Assembly: GCA_963640395.1 (NCBI GenBank)
Contig: CAVHZH010000021.1
Span: 1 to 24,438 of the forward strand
DNA: 24,438 nucleotides
Direction: 5' to 3'
Source: W0P33-017 sp963640395
Lineage (GTDB): Bacteria; Bacillota; Clostridia; Lachnospirales; Lachnospiraceae
The translations under genes and the position numbers were made by a program. The notes under the pieces were generated by a model. That model did no database searches, had not been told where the DNA came from, and saw nothing but the letters and a program-made list of their open reading frames with translations. This document shows positions 15,305 to 22,650 of this stretch, piece by piece. Each line of letters starts with the position of its first letter. Within the stretch, counting starts at the first letter, position 1.

Positions 15305-16141
15305 ATGAGCAAAACACTTCCTGTAGGAATTCAGGTATATGGTTTAAGAGATCTTCTGGAGAACACTCCGGAAAATTTCAAAAATGTGATGCAGCAGGTA
15401 AAAGACCTCGGTTATGACGGCGTAGAGCTGGCGGGCTTATATGGTCTGGAACCGGAATCTATCAAGCAGATACTGGAGGAGGTAGGTCTGATTCCGATCT
15501 CCGCGCATGTTCCGCTTGTTGAGATGATGGAGGATCCGCAGAAGGTTGCGGATACCTACAAAAAAATCGGGGTGGAATATATTGCGATTCCGTATCTTCC
15601 AGAGGAATACAGACCCAATACGCCGGGATATGCAGGTGCACTGAAGGAGTTTGCAAGAATCGGACAGGTGATGAAAGACAACGGCATCAAGCTGGAATAT
15701 CACAATCACGATTTTGAATTCGTAACACTGCCTGACGGAACATTTGGATTTGATGATATCTATACTCAGATTCCGGAGGATCTGCTGAAGGTAGAGCCGG
15801 ATCTGTGCTGGATTAAGGTTGCCGGACAGAGTCCCGTGGAATATCTGAAAAAGTATGGCGAAAGATGCGAAGTGGTTCATCTGAAGGATTTTTATAAAGA
15901 AGGTAATCCGAAGAACATGTACAAGCTGATCGGAATCGAGACAGAAGAGGAAGAAGGAGATACCGGTATCTTCGAATTCCGCCCGGTAGGCTTCGGCCTG
16001 CAGGTATGGGAGCCTATCTTAAAGACCTGCGTGGAGGTTGGCTCTAAATGGGTCATTGTGGAGCAGGATGAGCATTATGAGCTGGATCCGATGGAGGCTG
16101 CCCGCAGAAGCCGCGCTTATCTGCAGATTCTTGGCTGGTGA
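15305..16141 (+). CDS. Sugar phosphate isomerase/epimerase-like TIM-barrel protein
   Basis: This 278-aa xylose isomerase-like TIM barrel (AP endonuclease 2 superfamily) has a typical GIQVYGLRD start. Likely metal or catalytic residues are E131 and H133/H135 in LEYHNHDFE, D166 in EPDLCWIK, H192 in VVHLKD and E253 in IVEQDEH. Related proteins epimerise or isomerise 3-keto sugars, for example YcjR in the E. coli ycj cluster, which also has a Gfo/Idh/MocA partner. Here it may act on the 3-oxo sugar released by deglycosylation. It differs in sequence and length from the alpha subunits at 5321 and 17619 and has no beta partner directly next to it. Confidence 0.88.
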   Translation: MSKTLPVGIQVYGLRDLLENTPENFKNVMQQVKDLGYDGVELAGLYGLEPESIKQILEEVGLIPISAHVPLVEMMEDPQKVADTYKKIGVEYIAIPYLPEEYRPNTPGYAGALKEFARIGQVMKDNGIKLEYHNHDFEFVTLPDGTFGFDDIYTQIPEDLLKVEPDLCWIKVAGQSPVEYLKKYGERCEVVHLKDFYKEGNPKNMYKLIGIETEEEEGDTGIFEFRPVGFGLQVWEPILKTCVEVGSKWVIVEQDEHYELDPMEAARRSRAYLQILGW

Positions 16142-16195
16142 TCAAAAAAGGCCATCAGTTAAGCGAAGTCAAAAATTCACACAGGAGGAATTCAA

Positions 16196-17131
16196 ATGGC
16201 AGAAAAAATCAAGGTTTTAGGGTTAAACTTCGGACGTGTCAACGGGGAATGTAAAAAGTATTTAAATATTGCACTGGAAGAGGCAAAGGCAGCCGGCGCC
16301 AAGACAGAGATGATCGATACGGTCACGAAAAAAATCAATCGCTGTATCGGTTGTGGAGCCTGTTCCAGAATGCTGGAAAGTGGAAAAGAGCAGATTCGAT
16401 GTATTCAGAAAGACGACTACGAAGCGATTTCCGACGCAGTGCTGGATGCGGATTGTATTATCGTAGCAGCTCCGGTTTATGTACTGGGACCTGTTGGACA
16501 ATTAAAGGATTTCGTAGACCGTTTCGGACCGGCGCATGACAAAGCGTATATGCTGTTCGAAAATGCGAAACGGGAAGATACCGAAGGGGATGTTCCACTG
16601 GAAAAGAGATGTTTAAAGAGGCATCTGGTATCTTACATTTCGATCGGCGGCGCTGCAACAGATCATTGGGTTTCGTTCGGACTCAATCAGTTAAATCTGT
16701 TTGGAATGAGTATCAATATGAAGGTTGTTGACCAGATGAATGCACACGGGATGTGGAGATCCAAAGAGCTGGCGGATCAGACGGTTGCGGATGCAAAGCA
16801 TATGGGACGCAGGATCGTAGAGGCATATTCCAAGAAAAACAGCGAAATCACATGGGAATCCGATCCGGGCGTATGCCCTGTATGTCACTGCAATGAAATG
16901 ACATTAAACGGAACAGATACGGTATGCTGTCCGGTATGTGGTATTTACGGGACGCTGGAAATGGATGATCATAAGGTTAAGGTGACATTTACCGAGGAAG
17001 AACAGAACCGTTCCAGACTCCGTCTGGCAGGCGTTCTGGAGCATCAGGTAGAGCTTGGCAGAAAGCCGAGATATGGAGACAAATTTGAGGAATATCTGGA
17101 GCGCTTCAAGGCACAGGAAGATATTCTTTAA
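16196..17131 (+). CDS. Flavodoxin-fold NAD(P)H-dependent FMN reductase with C-terminal zinc-ribbon-like tail
   Basis: This 311-aa protein has an N-terminal flavodoxin-like domain (about 1-210) of the NADPH-dependent FMN reductase/iron-sulfur flavoprotein type. It begins IKVLGLNFGRVNGEC, with CIGCGAC (50-56) and the flavin-contact APVYVLGPVGQLKDFVDRF segment (92-110). The family is usually 180-220 aa long. The extra C-terminal part has C227-P-V-C230 and C245-P-V-C248, a Cys4 zinc-ribbon or rubredoxin-like arrangement. It may reduce an unsaturated product (sugar enone or aglycone) of the pathway, but that is inference. It follows AGGAGG and lies in the middle of the catabolic operon. Confidence 0.82.
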   Translation: MAEKIKVLGLNFGRVNGECKKYLNIALEEAKAAGAKTEMIDTVTKKINRCIGCGACSRMLESGKEQIRCIQKDDYEAISDAVLDADCIIVAAPVYVLGPVGQLKDFVDRFGPAHDKAYMLFENAKREDTEGDVPLEKRCLKRHLVSYISIGGAATDHWVSFGLNQLNLFGMSINMKVVDQMNAHGMWRSKELADQTVADAKHMGRRIVEAYSKKNSEITWESDPGVCPVCHCNEMTLNGTDTVCCPVCGIYGTLEMDDHKVKVTFTEEEQNRSRLRLAGVLEHQVELGRKPRYGDKFEEYLERFKAQEDIL

Positions 17132-17158
17132 GCAAAAAAGAAAGGAAGGGATATACAA

Positions 17159-17602
17159 ATGTTTGATGCTTATCTGATTAAGGACGGCAGTTTTCAGAAT
17201 TACGAGGAAAACGGCGAGGTAGCAGGATTTAAGGTTGACGTACATATCGGAGAATACAGAGGGTGTTTCCTGAGTCTGGTACGCGGTTATTATGTAGAGG
17301 TTGACGGTGTGGAATATCCACTGGAGACACAGAAATTCGAGATCAACAACAAAGCGCCCAGAACCTTTGATGAAATAGCAAAAGCAGCGTGGGAGCACTG
17401 GGATTACGACGATTATGCAACACTGTATGTTGCATGTCCGGGTGGTCTGGCAAAGGGCAGACATCGTCTCGGCTTGATGCAGGGTCTGATGACACAGTAC
17501 GGCTGGCAGGCGCATGATCAGGAATGGATTGACAATACTCCGCTGCCGAGGGAAATGGCTGGCAAGCAGCTGGAAGTTTACTATTTCGATGTAGAAATTT
17601 GA
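17159..17602 (+). CDS. C-glycoside deglycosidase beta subunit-like protein (DUF6379), copy 2
   Basis: This 147-aa beta-rich protein is a paralog of the 4921 product. Shared features are the GFKVDVHIGEYRG start of the fold (FEFRARIPYYEG in copy 1), the central tryptophan-containing segment WEHWDYDDYATL (FFWEYGEG in copy 1), and GGLAKGRHRLGL. It has an extra C-terminal tail (about residues 115-147, with GWQAHDQEW) absent from copy 1. It ends 16 bp before its TIM-barrel partner. The divergence between the two pairs suggests different substrates. Confidence 0.75.
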   Translation: MFDAYLIKDGSFQNYEENGEVAGFKVDVHIGEYRGCFLSLVRGYYVEVDGVEYPLETQKFEINNKAPRTFDEIAKAAWEHWDYDDYATLYVACPGGLAKGRHRLGLMQGLMTQYGWQAHDQEWIDNTPLPREMAGKQLEVYYFDVEI

Positions 17603-17618
17603 GAGGGGGACAAATAAG

Positions 17619-18671
17619 ATGGCAATCAAACGAGGCGTATCTTTTTATAGTTATCAGCAGGCACAGTTTTTCGGAGAAATGGACTGGAAGGATATGTGTA
17701 AGGAGCTTCATGACAATCTGCATTGCGATGGTGTGGAAATTATCAATGAAGCTACCGTTCCGGGCTATCCGTTTCCCTCAAGGGAATTTATCGGCGACTG
17801 GAACAATACAATGGCAAGATATAATCTGCAGCCGGTTGCATTTGACGGATTCTTAGATACCATGCGTTTCAGGGATCATGTCCTGAATCACCGGGAAGCT
17901 TCCGAACTGCTGAAGCTGGATCTGCAGCTTGCACATGATATGGGATTTAAACATATCCGAACCATGACCGGTCTGCCTACAGATGTTATCGAGGGCGCAC
18001 TGGATACAGCTGAAAAGCTGGATGTCGGTATTGCATGGGAAATCCATCTTCCGATCCCGATCAGACCCGACCCTACGATCAAAGGGCTGTTTTGTGAAAG
18101 ACCCGGTACTGCAGTGGAGGAAACCGTTGAATTTATTAAAAAGACAGGAACCAAGAAAGTTGGTTTTGTTCCGGATATGGGTATTTTCAACAGAGGACCT
18201 TACATCGACGGTATCGAAAGAGAGCTGCGTCATATGGATCAGGATCTCGCAAAGGAGATCCGTGTTGTATATGAAAGCCTGTATCCGATGAATTTAAACA
18301 AGTTGGGCGATGAAATCGAAAAGAATTTCAAGGGCAGGCTGACTCCTGAACAGGAAAGAGCGTTCAAGTGGAACAAGTGTGCAGATCCTTCTGACCTGAT
18401 TCCGATTCTGCCTTATGTATTCAGCTTCCATGGAAAATGCCATGATATGATTGAAATCCCCGGACAGCCCGGTCATTATACAGAGCCTGCAGAAAGATTT
18501 GAGGACGTCATCAGTCTGTTAAAGCAGAATAACTGGGATGGTTATATCTGTACAGAATTTGAAGGACAGAGAGCTTGGCAGGACTGCACGAGAGATCAGT
18601 GGATCGATGAAGTGGATCAGGTTCGCAAGAATCATGAAATGCTCAAGAGATGCATTGAAGCAGAGCTGTAA
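17619..18671 (+). CDS. TIM-barrel C-glycoside deglycosidase alpha subunit-like protein, copy 2
   Basis: This 350-aa TIM-barrel protein is paralogous to the 5321 product. Shared features are RGVSFYSYQQ at the start (RSVSLYSLQE in copy 1), FHGKCHDM, DGYICTEFEGQR and the closing KNHEMLKRCIE (RHHVMLKRLIG). Predicted metal ligands are E141 (WEIH), D186 (VPDMG), H271 and E313. Together with the 17159 product it should form the metal-dependent complex that releases the aglycone from an oxidised glycoside. It is the last enzyme gene of the operon, followed by a small hairpin and a terminator. Confidence 0.8.
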   Translation: MAIKRGVSFYSYQQAQFFGEMDWKDMCKELHDNLHCDGVEIINEATVPGYPFPSREFIGDWNNTMARYNLQPVAFDGFLDTMRFRDHVLNHREASELLKLDLQLAHDMGFKHIRTMTGLPTDVIEGALDTAEKLDVGIAWEIHLPIPIRPDPTIKGLFCERPGTAVEETVEFIKKTGTKKVGFVPDMGIFNRGPYIDGIERELRHMDQDLAKEIRVVYESLYPMNLNKLGDEIEKNFKGRLTPEQERAFKWNKCADPSDLIPILPYVFSFHGKCHDMIEIPGQPGHYTEPAERFEDVISLLKQNNWDGYICTEFEGQRAWQDCTRDQWIDEVDQVRKNHEMLKRCIEAEL

Positions 18672-18676
18672 AAAAT

Positions 18677-18757
18677 ACCAGAATACATATTCTGTGAGCA
18701 TTCTGGTGTCATAAAAATGAAGGAGGGCGGTCTTACCTAGGTGAAGCCGTCCTTTTT
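18677..18757 (+). terminator. Terminator region after second deglycosidase pair
   Basis: A first hairpin, ACCAGAAT / ATTCTGGT, is followed by a second stem AAGGAGGGC (18720-18728) / GCCGTCCTT (18746-18754) with one mismatch and a TTTTTAT tail. The second is the intrinsic terminator of the ABC/deglycosidase operon. Confidence 0.75.
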
Positions 18758-18768
18758 ATAAAAAATTG

Positions 18769-18920
18769 TAACTGTTCAGAGCCAAGCAAATTTGCATAAA
18801 ATGCGCGAGTAATGCTTGCATTAACGAGCTCATTTTTGCAAATTTATTTGGCGAGAACGCCACATGAGCAAAAGAAAAGCTGCAAAGCAGCGATTTTGCG
18901 AATGGGCTCTGAACAGTTAC
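18769..18920. mobile_element. MITE-like element with terminal inverted repeats and 9-bp target duplication
   Basis: The ends TAACTGTTCAGAGCC and GGCTCTGAACAGTTA are perfect inverted repeats, and GTAACTGTTCAGAGCC matches over 16 bp if the flanking G is included. The 152-bp element is flanked by perfect 9-bp direct repeats, AAAAAATTG, at 18760-18768 and 18921-18929. The inside is a nested cruciform (AAATTTGCATAAAATG with CATTTTTGCAAATTT, and TAATGC-TT-GCATTA) plus GCTGC-AAA-GCAGC. It has no transposase. It sits 50 bp upstream of a MATE gene start. Confidence 0.85.
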
Positions 18921-18970
18921 AAAAAATTGGTATCTGGGAAGAAGTTTGTGAGAATAAGGAGGAAGGTAAA

Positions 18971-20362
18971 ATGGCGGCTGGAAAGAAAAAAGCCTTCAGG
19001 GATTTTACACAGGGAAATCCGACCAAGGAGTTGTTGATGTTTTCTCTGCCCATCGCATGTACGCTGGTTTTACAGAGCTTTTATAACATGGCGGATACGC
19101 TGGTTATCGGTAACTTTGTCGGGGATACGGCAATGGGCGCGGTTGGTACGGCAGGTACGGTTTCGAACGTGCTGCTGATGCTGGTATACGGTCTGTCGAC
19201 CGGAATGGGTGTCGTTGTTTCCCAGTTTATTGGGGCAAAGGATTACAAAAATGTAAAAAAAAGCATGATGACGGCGATGTATATTGTTGTTGCTGTATCG
19301 CTTTTGCTGACGGTGATCGGAATCAGCTTAAGCCCGGCTATCCTTCGCATGATGCATGTAGAAGGCGAAACGCTGGAAATGGCGGTTGTATATCTTCGGA
19401 TTATCTTTGCTGGAACGATCGCGGTTGCATTTTATAATATGGGAAATGTGCTTTCCCGTTCTCTGGGCGATTCGGTGACGCCCATGATCGTACTGATCAT
19501 CACGGCAGTCGTGAATGTCGTTTTAAATATTTTATTTGTAGCCGTATTTCACATGAAAACAGATGGTGTTGCATATGCAACAGTTCTGGCAAATATTATT
19601 TCGGCAATTTCCTGCTGGACGATTCTGTGGAGAAAAACAGAAGCAATCCATCCGGATGCGGAAGCGTTAAAGCCGGATAAAGAGGCGGCAGGTCTGGTAT
19701 TAAAGATCGGCATTCCGGCAACGCTGCAGTCCTCTACCATGACGATCGGTGTATTGCTGATTCAGACAATGATCAACGATTTTACAACGCCGACGCTGCC
19801 GATTATGGCGGCTTTCGCAGCGGCGACAAAGGTGGAACAGCTGATTGCGTATCCGCCCGGAGGCGTATCTGACGGTATGCAGACCTTTGCAGGACAGAAT
19901 GTCGGCGCAGGTAAATTCGACAGAGTAGGAAAAGGACTGGCAGCCTGCTTTAAAATCATAGCGGTTTATTCTGTTTTTTCTGCCTGTGTACTTGGATTTG
20001 GCGGACGTTTTCTGATGGGACTGTTTACATCGACAGAAGCTACAATTACGATTGGTTCGTATTATCTGATTGCTACTGCAATCGGCATATTCTTTAATGG
20101 AGTTGATTATACCTTCCGGTTTACACTTACCGGTGTCGGAGATGCGATAACGTCAACAGTATTGAGCGTGATCGGTCTGATCATGCGTGTCGGAATTTCC
20201 TACGTGCTGGCATATTTTACACCGCTCGGATACATCGGCATCTTTATCGGAACACCGGCAAGCTGGGTGCTGAATTCGATATTTGGAATGATCTGTTATA
20301 AGAGTGGGAAATGGAAAGAAAAATGCCTGATCAAACAGTGTAAGGTTGCGGTAACAGAATAA
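18971..20362 (+). CDS. MATE family efflux protein 2
   Basis: This 463-aa protein of about 12 helices is of the NorM/DinF-like MATE type. The TQGNPTKELLMFSLPIA start, the QSFYNMADTLVIGNFVGD helix and STGMGVVVSQFIGA are typical of clostridial MATE pumps. The second half repeats the pattern (IGIPATLQSSTMTIGVLL, GGVSDGMQTFAGQNVGAGKF). I chose ATG 18971, which follows GGAAGG; a longer frame from 18812 would read through the MITE-like element. It follows the deglycosidase operon after a terminator, and its promoter was not identified. It could export an aglycone, but its cargo is unknown. Confidence 0.9.
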   Translation: MAAGKKKAFRDFTQGNPTKELLMFSLPIACTLVLQSFYNMADTLVIGNFVGDTAMGAVGTAGTVSNVLLMLVYGLSTGMGVVVSQFIGAKDYKNVKKSMMTAMYIVVAVSLLLTVIGISLSPAILRMMHVEGETLEMAVVYLRIIFAGTIAVAFYNMGNVLSRSLGDSVTPMIVLIITAVVNVVLNILFVAVFHMKTDGVAYATVLANIISAISCWTILWRKTEAIHPDAEALKPDKEAAGLVLKIGIPATLQSSTMTIGVLLIQTMINDFTTPTLPIMAAFAAATKVEQLIAYPPGGVSDGMQTFAGQNVGAGKFDRVGKGLAACFKIIAVYSVFSACVLGFGGRFLMGLFTSTEATITIGSYYLIATAIGIFFNGVDYTFRFTLTGVGDAITSTVLSVIGLIMRVGISYVLAYFTPLGYIGIFIGTPASWVLNSIFGMICYKSGKWKEKCLIKQCKVAVTE

Positions 20363-20427
20363 AAAACGTATACTGAAAAAAGAAAAAATGCTGGTTTTTA
20401 AAGCGGTCGGAAAAGAGAGGCAGAAAC

Positions 20428-20979
20428 ATGTTGAAACCATTTAGTCGTGAGAGCGAGATTCGAAAAAAAGAGAAATTACAGGAGAAAAATCAAAGAAAGC
20501 GCAGAGCAATCATCCGCGCAAGCTTTGAGCCGCTTCTTCCGGGTCTGATTCGCACGGTTTACTGGGGGATGATGCTTCTGCCTTTTTGCACCATAGCAGT
20601 AGAGCTGATCACATGTCTGGAGCGTAAAAACGACGGCACATGGGCGATTTTCTGGGAAAATAGCGGATATTCCTTCTTTTTCTGCTGGCTGATTCTGGGA
20701 GCTGTGACAGCAGCCCTGTGCCTGCTGCAGATTGTGAGAATTGAAAAGCTTGGCTACTGTGAAAAAATTTACCGGTTCGCAGACGAGATACCATATGCAG
20801 AAGTGGAGCTGTATCAGAAAGCGAATAACCCGGAGGGAGAAGAGGATGACGATCTGGCACTTTATGCAAGAGAGCCTGAGCTGCCACCCAAAAGCCGCTA
20901 CCGAAATATGCTGGTACGGACGGCAATATTTGGGGCAGCGGCTGGTTTGTATTATGTACTGAGCAGGCTGATGCTATGA
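20428..20979 (+). CDS. Predicted three-helix membrane protein, function unknown
   Basis: This 183-aa protein has no recognised family. The N-terminus (residues 1-30) is strongly basic and highly charged. Hydrophobic helices lie near residues 43-63, 80-103 and 163-180. An acidic stretch, EGEEDDD, at about 136-142 lies in the soluble loop between helices 2 and 3. AGAGAGG precedes the ATG. It follows the MATE gene by 65 bp and may be co-transcribed with it. Its stop codon directly abuts that of the convergent LacI gene. Confidence 0.7.
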   Translation: MLKPFSRESEIRKKEKLQEKNQRKRRAIIRASFEPLLPGLIRTVYWGMMLLPFCTIAVELITCLERKNDGTWAIFWENSGYSFFFCWLILGAVTAALCLLQIVRIEKLGYCEKIYRFADEIPYAEVELYQKANNPEGEEDDDLALYAREPELPPKSRYRNMLVRTAIFGAAAGLYYVLSRLML

Positions 20980-21984
20980 TCAGTTTTTGGAAGTGGAAGC
21001 GCGGACAATCAGTTCGGTGTTCATGGTAATACATCTTGGCGTGGAGCTGGGATGTGCGACCGTATCACAGAGCAGCTCCACAGCGGTATAGCCCATCTGA
21101 TATCTTGGCTGACTTACCGTTGTAATCGTAGGATTCATCATCTTGGAGATCGCAATGTTATCAAAGCCTGTTACCATAATATCGTTCGGAACGTTCAGAT
21201 GATAATGATCGGCGGCGTTGATCACTGCCATGGCGAGAATATCGCTGACAGTCACAAAAGCGTCAGGACGGTTCTGATCGTCAAGCAGGCGCTGTGCAGA
21301 TGCGAGGGCAAGATCGTAGCTGACGTCCGGAACCGGGCAGATCCAGCGGTCCACAACCGGAAGCTTGGCAGCGTTCATGGAGTCGAGAAAGCCGCGATAC
21401 CGTTCTCTGGCATATTTATAAGAGGATGGACCGTTTAAAAAAGCGATTTTTTTACAGCCGCACGAAATCAGATGATCTGTGGCGAGCATGATAGCGTTGT
21501 AGTCATTGATGCTGACATAGGAAAAATGGGTGTTGTCATTATACTCACAGCACTGAACAACCGGACAGACAGAGCTTAAGTGGGATAAAAAGGATTCGGA
21601 AACACTATTGACCATTACAACGCCGAACGCCCGGATGCGTTTTGCAAACTTACAGAGCGGCTCTGCATCGTCTGAGATCAAAGCCACTTCATTAATAACA
21701 ATGTGACAGTTATGTGTTTTTGCTGCCTGTTGGGCGCCACGGATGATTTCATGATAGAAAATCGTATTGGTATCCGGGATATTGAGGATGATTACCGGGA
21801 CGTCATCGAGACCGGCGTTGTTGCCGGAACCGGAAGAATATCCGAGGGAGCGCATGGCTTCCTCTACCTTACTGATGGTTTCTTCTTTTACCAGGGAGCG
21901 GTGGTTGAGCACCCGGGAAACAGTTGCGGGGGAAACACCGGCCTGATCAGCAATTTCAAGGATGGTTGTTTTACTTTTTTTCAT
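20980..21984 (-). CDS. LacI family transcriptional regulator 2
   Basis: This is a complete 334-aa LacI-type regulator. The helix-turn-helix is TILEIADQAGVSPATVSRVLNH (split here as TILEIADQAG and VSPATVSRVLNH) and a hinge follows around LGYSSGSG. The ligand domain has NIPDTNTIFYHEI, NGPSSYKYARERY and VTGFDNIAISKMMNPTITTV. It is a paralog of regulator 1: both have NIPD..FY, CPVVQC/VPIVQC and TAxE(I/L)L segments. It is divergent from the broken MATE locus, and no ATGAAA/TTTCAT palindrome lies upstream. It may control other units or respond to a different ligand. Confidence 0.93.
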   Translation of the reverse strand: MKKSKTTILEIADQAGVSPATVSRVLNHRSLVKEETISKVEEAMRSLGYSSGSGNNAGLDDVPVIILNIPDTNTIFYHEIIRGAQQAAKTHNCHIVINEVALISDDAEPLCKFAKRIRAFGVVMVNSVSESFLSHLSSVCPVVQCCEYNDNTHFSYVSINDYNAIMLATDHLISCGCKKIAFLNGPSSYKYARERYRGFLDSMNAAKLPVVDRWICPVPDVSYDLALASAQRLLDDQNRPDAFVTVSDILAMAVINAADHYHLNVPNDIMVTGFDNIAISKMMNPTITTVSQPRYQMGYTAVELLCDTVAHPSSTPRCITMNTELIVRASTSKN

Positions 21985-22050
21985 AGAATCTCACTTGGCA
22001 TCGAAAATAGCAGAAAATGTTATTGAAGATGCTTTCCTTTTTTTATTTTG

Positions 22051-22064
22051 AGTTAGGCTTAACT
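22051..22064. promoter_or_regulatory. Dyad AGTTAGGCTTAACT upstream of LacI-2
   Basis: A 14-bp dyad (AGTTA-GGCT-TAACT) lies between the LacI-2 -10 box and the gene. It has some resemblance to DtxR/IdeR-type TTAGGCTAACCTAA sites. Its role is unproven. Confidence 0.3.
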
Positions 22065-22168
22065 TAGCTTATTATAACGCATTACAGTGCTAAATGGCAA
22101 CAATATAATGAAAATTTTATGGAAAGATTTCAAAAAGTTTTCAAGAGGGAGAAAAATGGGGAAGAAAA
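22063..22168. repeat. Direct repeat copy 1: MATE promoter/leader and start
   Basis: It runs from CTTAGCTTATTATAACG through the -10 region and ribosome site to ATGGGGAAGAAAA. It matches 22535-22650 with few substitutions, except that copy 2 has ten extra bases (AACAGTTACG) after ATAATG. Confidence 0.85.
22071..22100 (-). promoter_or_regulatory. Promoter of LacI-2
   Basis: On the minus strand TTGCCA (22095-22100) and TATAAT (22071-22076) are separated by 18 bp. It overlaps the opposite promoter for the MATE fragment (ATTACA 22081-22086, 17 bp, TATAAT 22104-22109), so the two are face-to-back and mutually exclusive. Confidence 0.6.
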
Positions 22169-22439
22169 AAACAGATCTCACACAGGGAAATATTACGCTG
22201 CAGCTGTTGCAGTTTGGATTGCCGATTGTGGCGTCCATGATTTTACAGAATCTGTATAATGTTGCGGATTCGCTCGTAGTAGGGCGTTTTATCGGGGATC
22301 ATGCGCTGGCGGCAGTCGGAAGCACGACGTCTGTATCGCAGTTTGTCCTGCTTTTGATGGGTGGTGCGACAACCGGTATGGGTGTTATTGTGTCACAGTA
22401 TTACGGAGCGGGAAAAGGGGAAGAAAAGAATGTAAAGCG
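22156..22439 (+). CDS. MATE efflux protein 3, 5' fragment (runs into gap)
   Basis: This frame of about 94 codons is the first quarter of a MATE protein: TDLTQGNITLQLLQFGLP, QNLYNVADSLVVGRFIGD and TTGMGVIVSQYYGAGKGEEKNVK. It starts at ATG 22156 after AGAGGGA; an upstream frame start at 22087 is not favoured. It stops at the N run at 22440, and the expected continuation is not found after the gap. The rest may be hidden in the gap or lost. A remnant of a second copy follows at 22638-22901. Confidence 0.75.
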
Positions 22440-22449
22440 NNNNNNNNNN
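22440..22449. other. Assembly gap (10 Ns) within MATE 3 locus
   Basis: Ten Ns of unknown true length. The following sequence is repeat-like and does not continue the MATE frame. The gap may hide most of a complete MATE gene or an element insertion. Confidence 0.95.
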
Positions 22450-22538
22450 TTTGCGCTGCGAAGCAGCAATTTCCCATGCAAATCCGTGCGATCCGCCGGA
22501 GGCAGTAAGGAAAGGCTGATTAAATCAGCATTTCCTTA
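22450..22538. repeat. Hairpin-rich sequence after gap
   Basis: This is non-coding sequence with GCTGCGAAGCAGC and a 15-bp stem TAAGGAAAGGCTGAT / ATCAGCATTTCCTTA (22506-22538, one mismatch). It resembles in style the GCTGCAAAGCAGC hairpin of the MITE-like element at 18769-18920. It is probably the end of another dispersed element that broke the assembly. Confidence 0.5.
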
Positions 22539-22650
22539 GCTTATTATAACGTATTACAGCGCCAAATGGCAATAATATAATGAACAGTTACGAAAATTTT
22601 ATAGAAAGATTTCAAAAAGTTTTCAAGAGGGAGAAAAATGGGGAAGAAAA
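22535..22650. repeat. Direct repeat copy 2, with 10-bp insertion
   Basis: It is the same as 22063-22168 but ten bases longer. The inserted AACAGTTACG contains the terminal AACAGTTAC of the MITE-like element, which suggests an imprecise excision footprint or a relic end. Confidence 0.8.

Noticed and set aside
16904..17629. 241-codon minus-strand frame opposite the FMN reductase and beta-2 genes
   Set aside because: It spans two clear plus-strand genes and an intergenic ribosome site and looks like an antisense shadow.
18812..18970. N-terminal extension of MATE 2
   Set aside because: It reads through the MITE-like element; the family start TQGNP and the ribosome site support ATG 18971.
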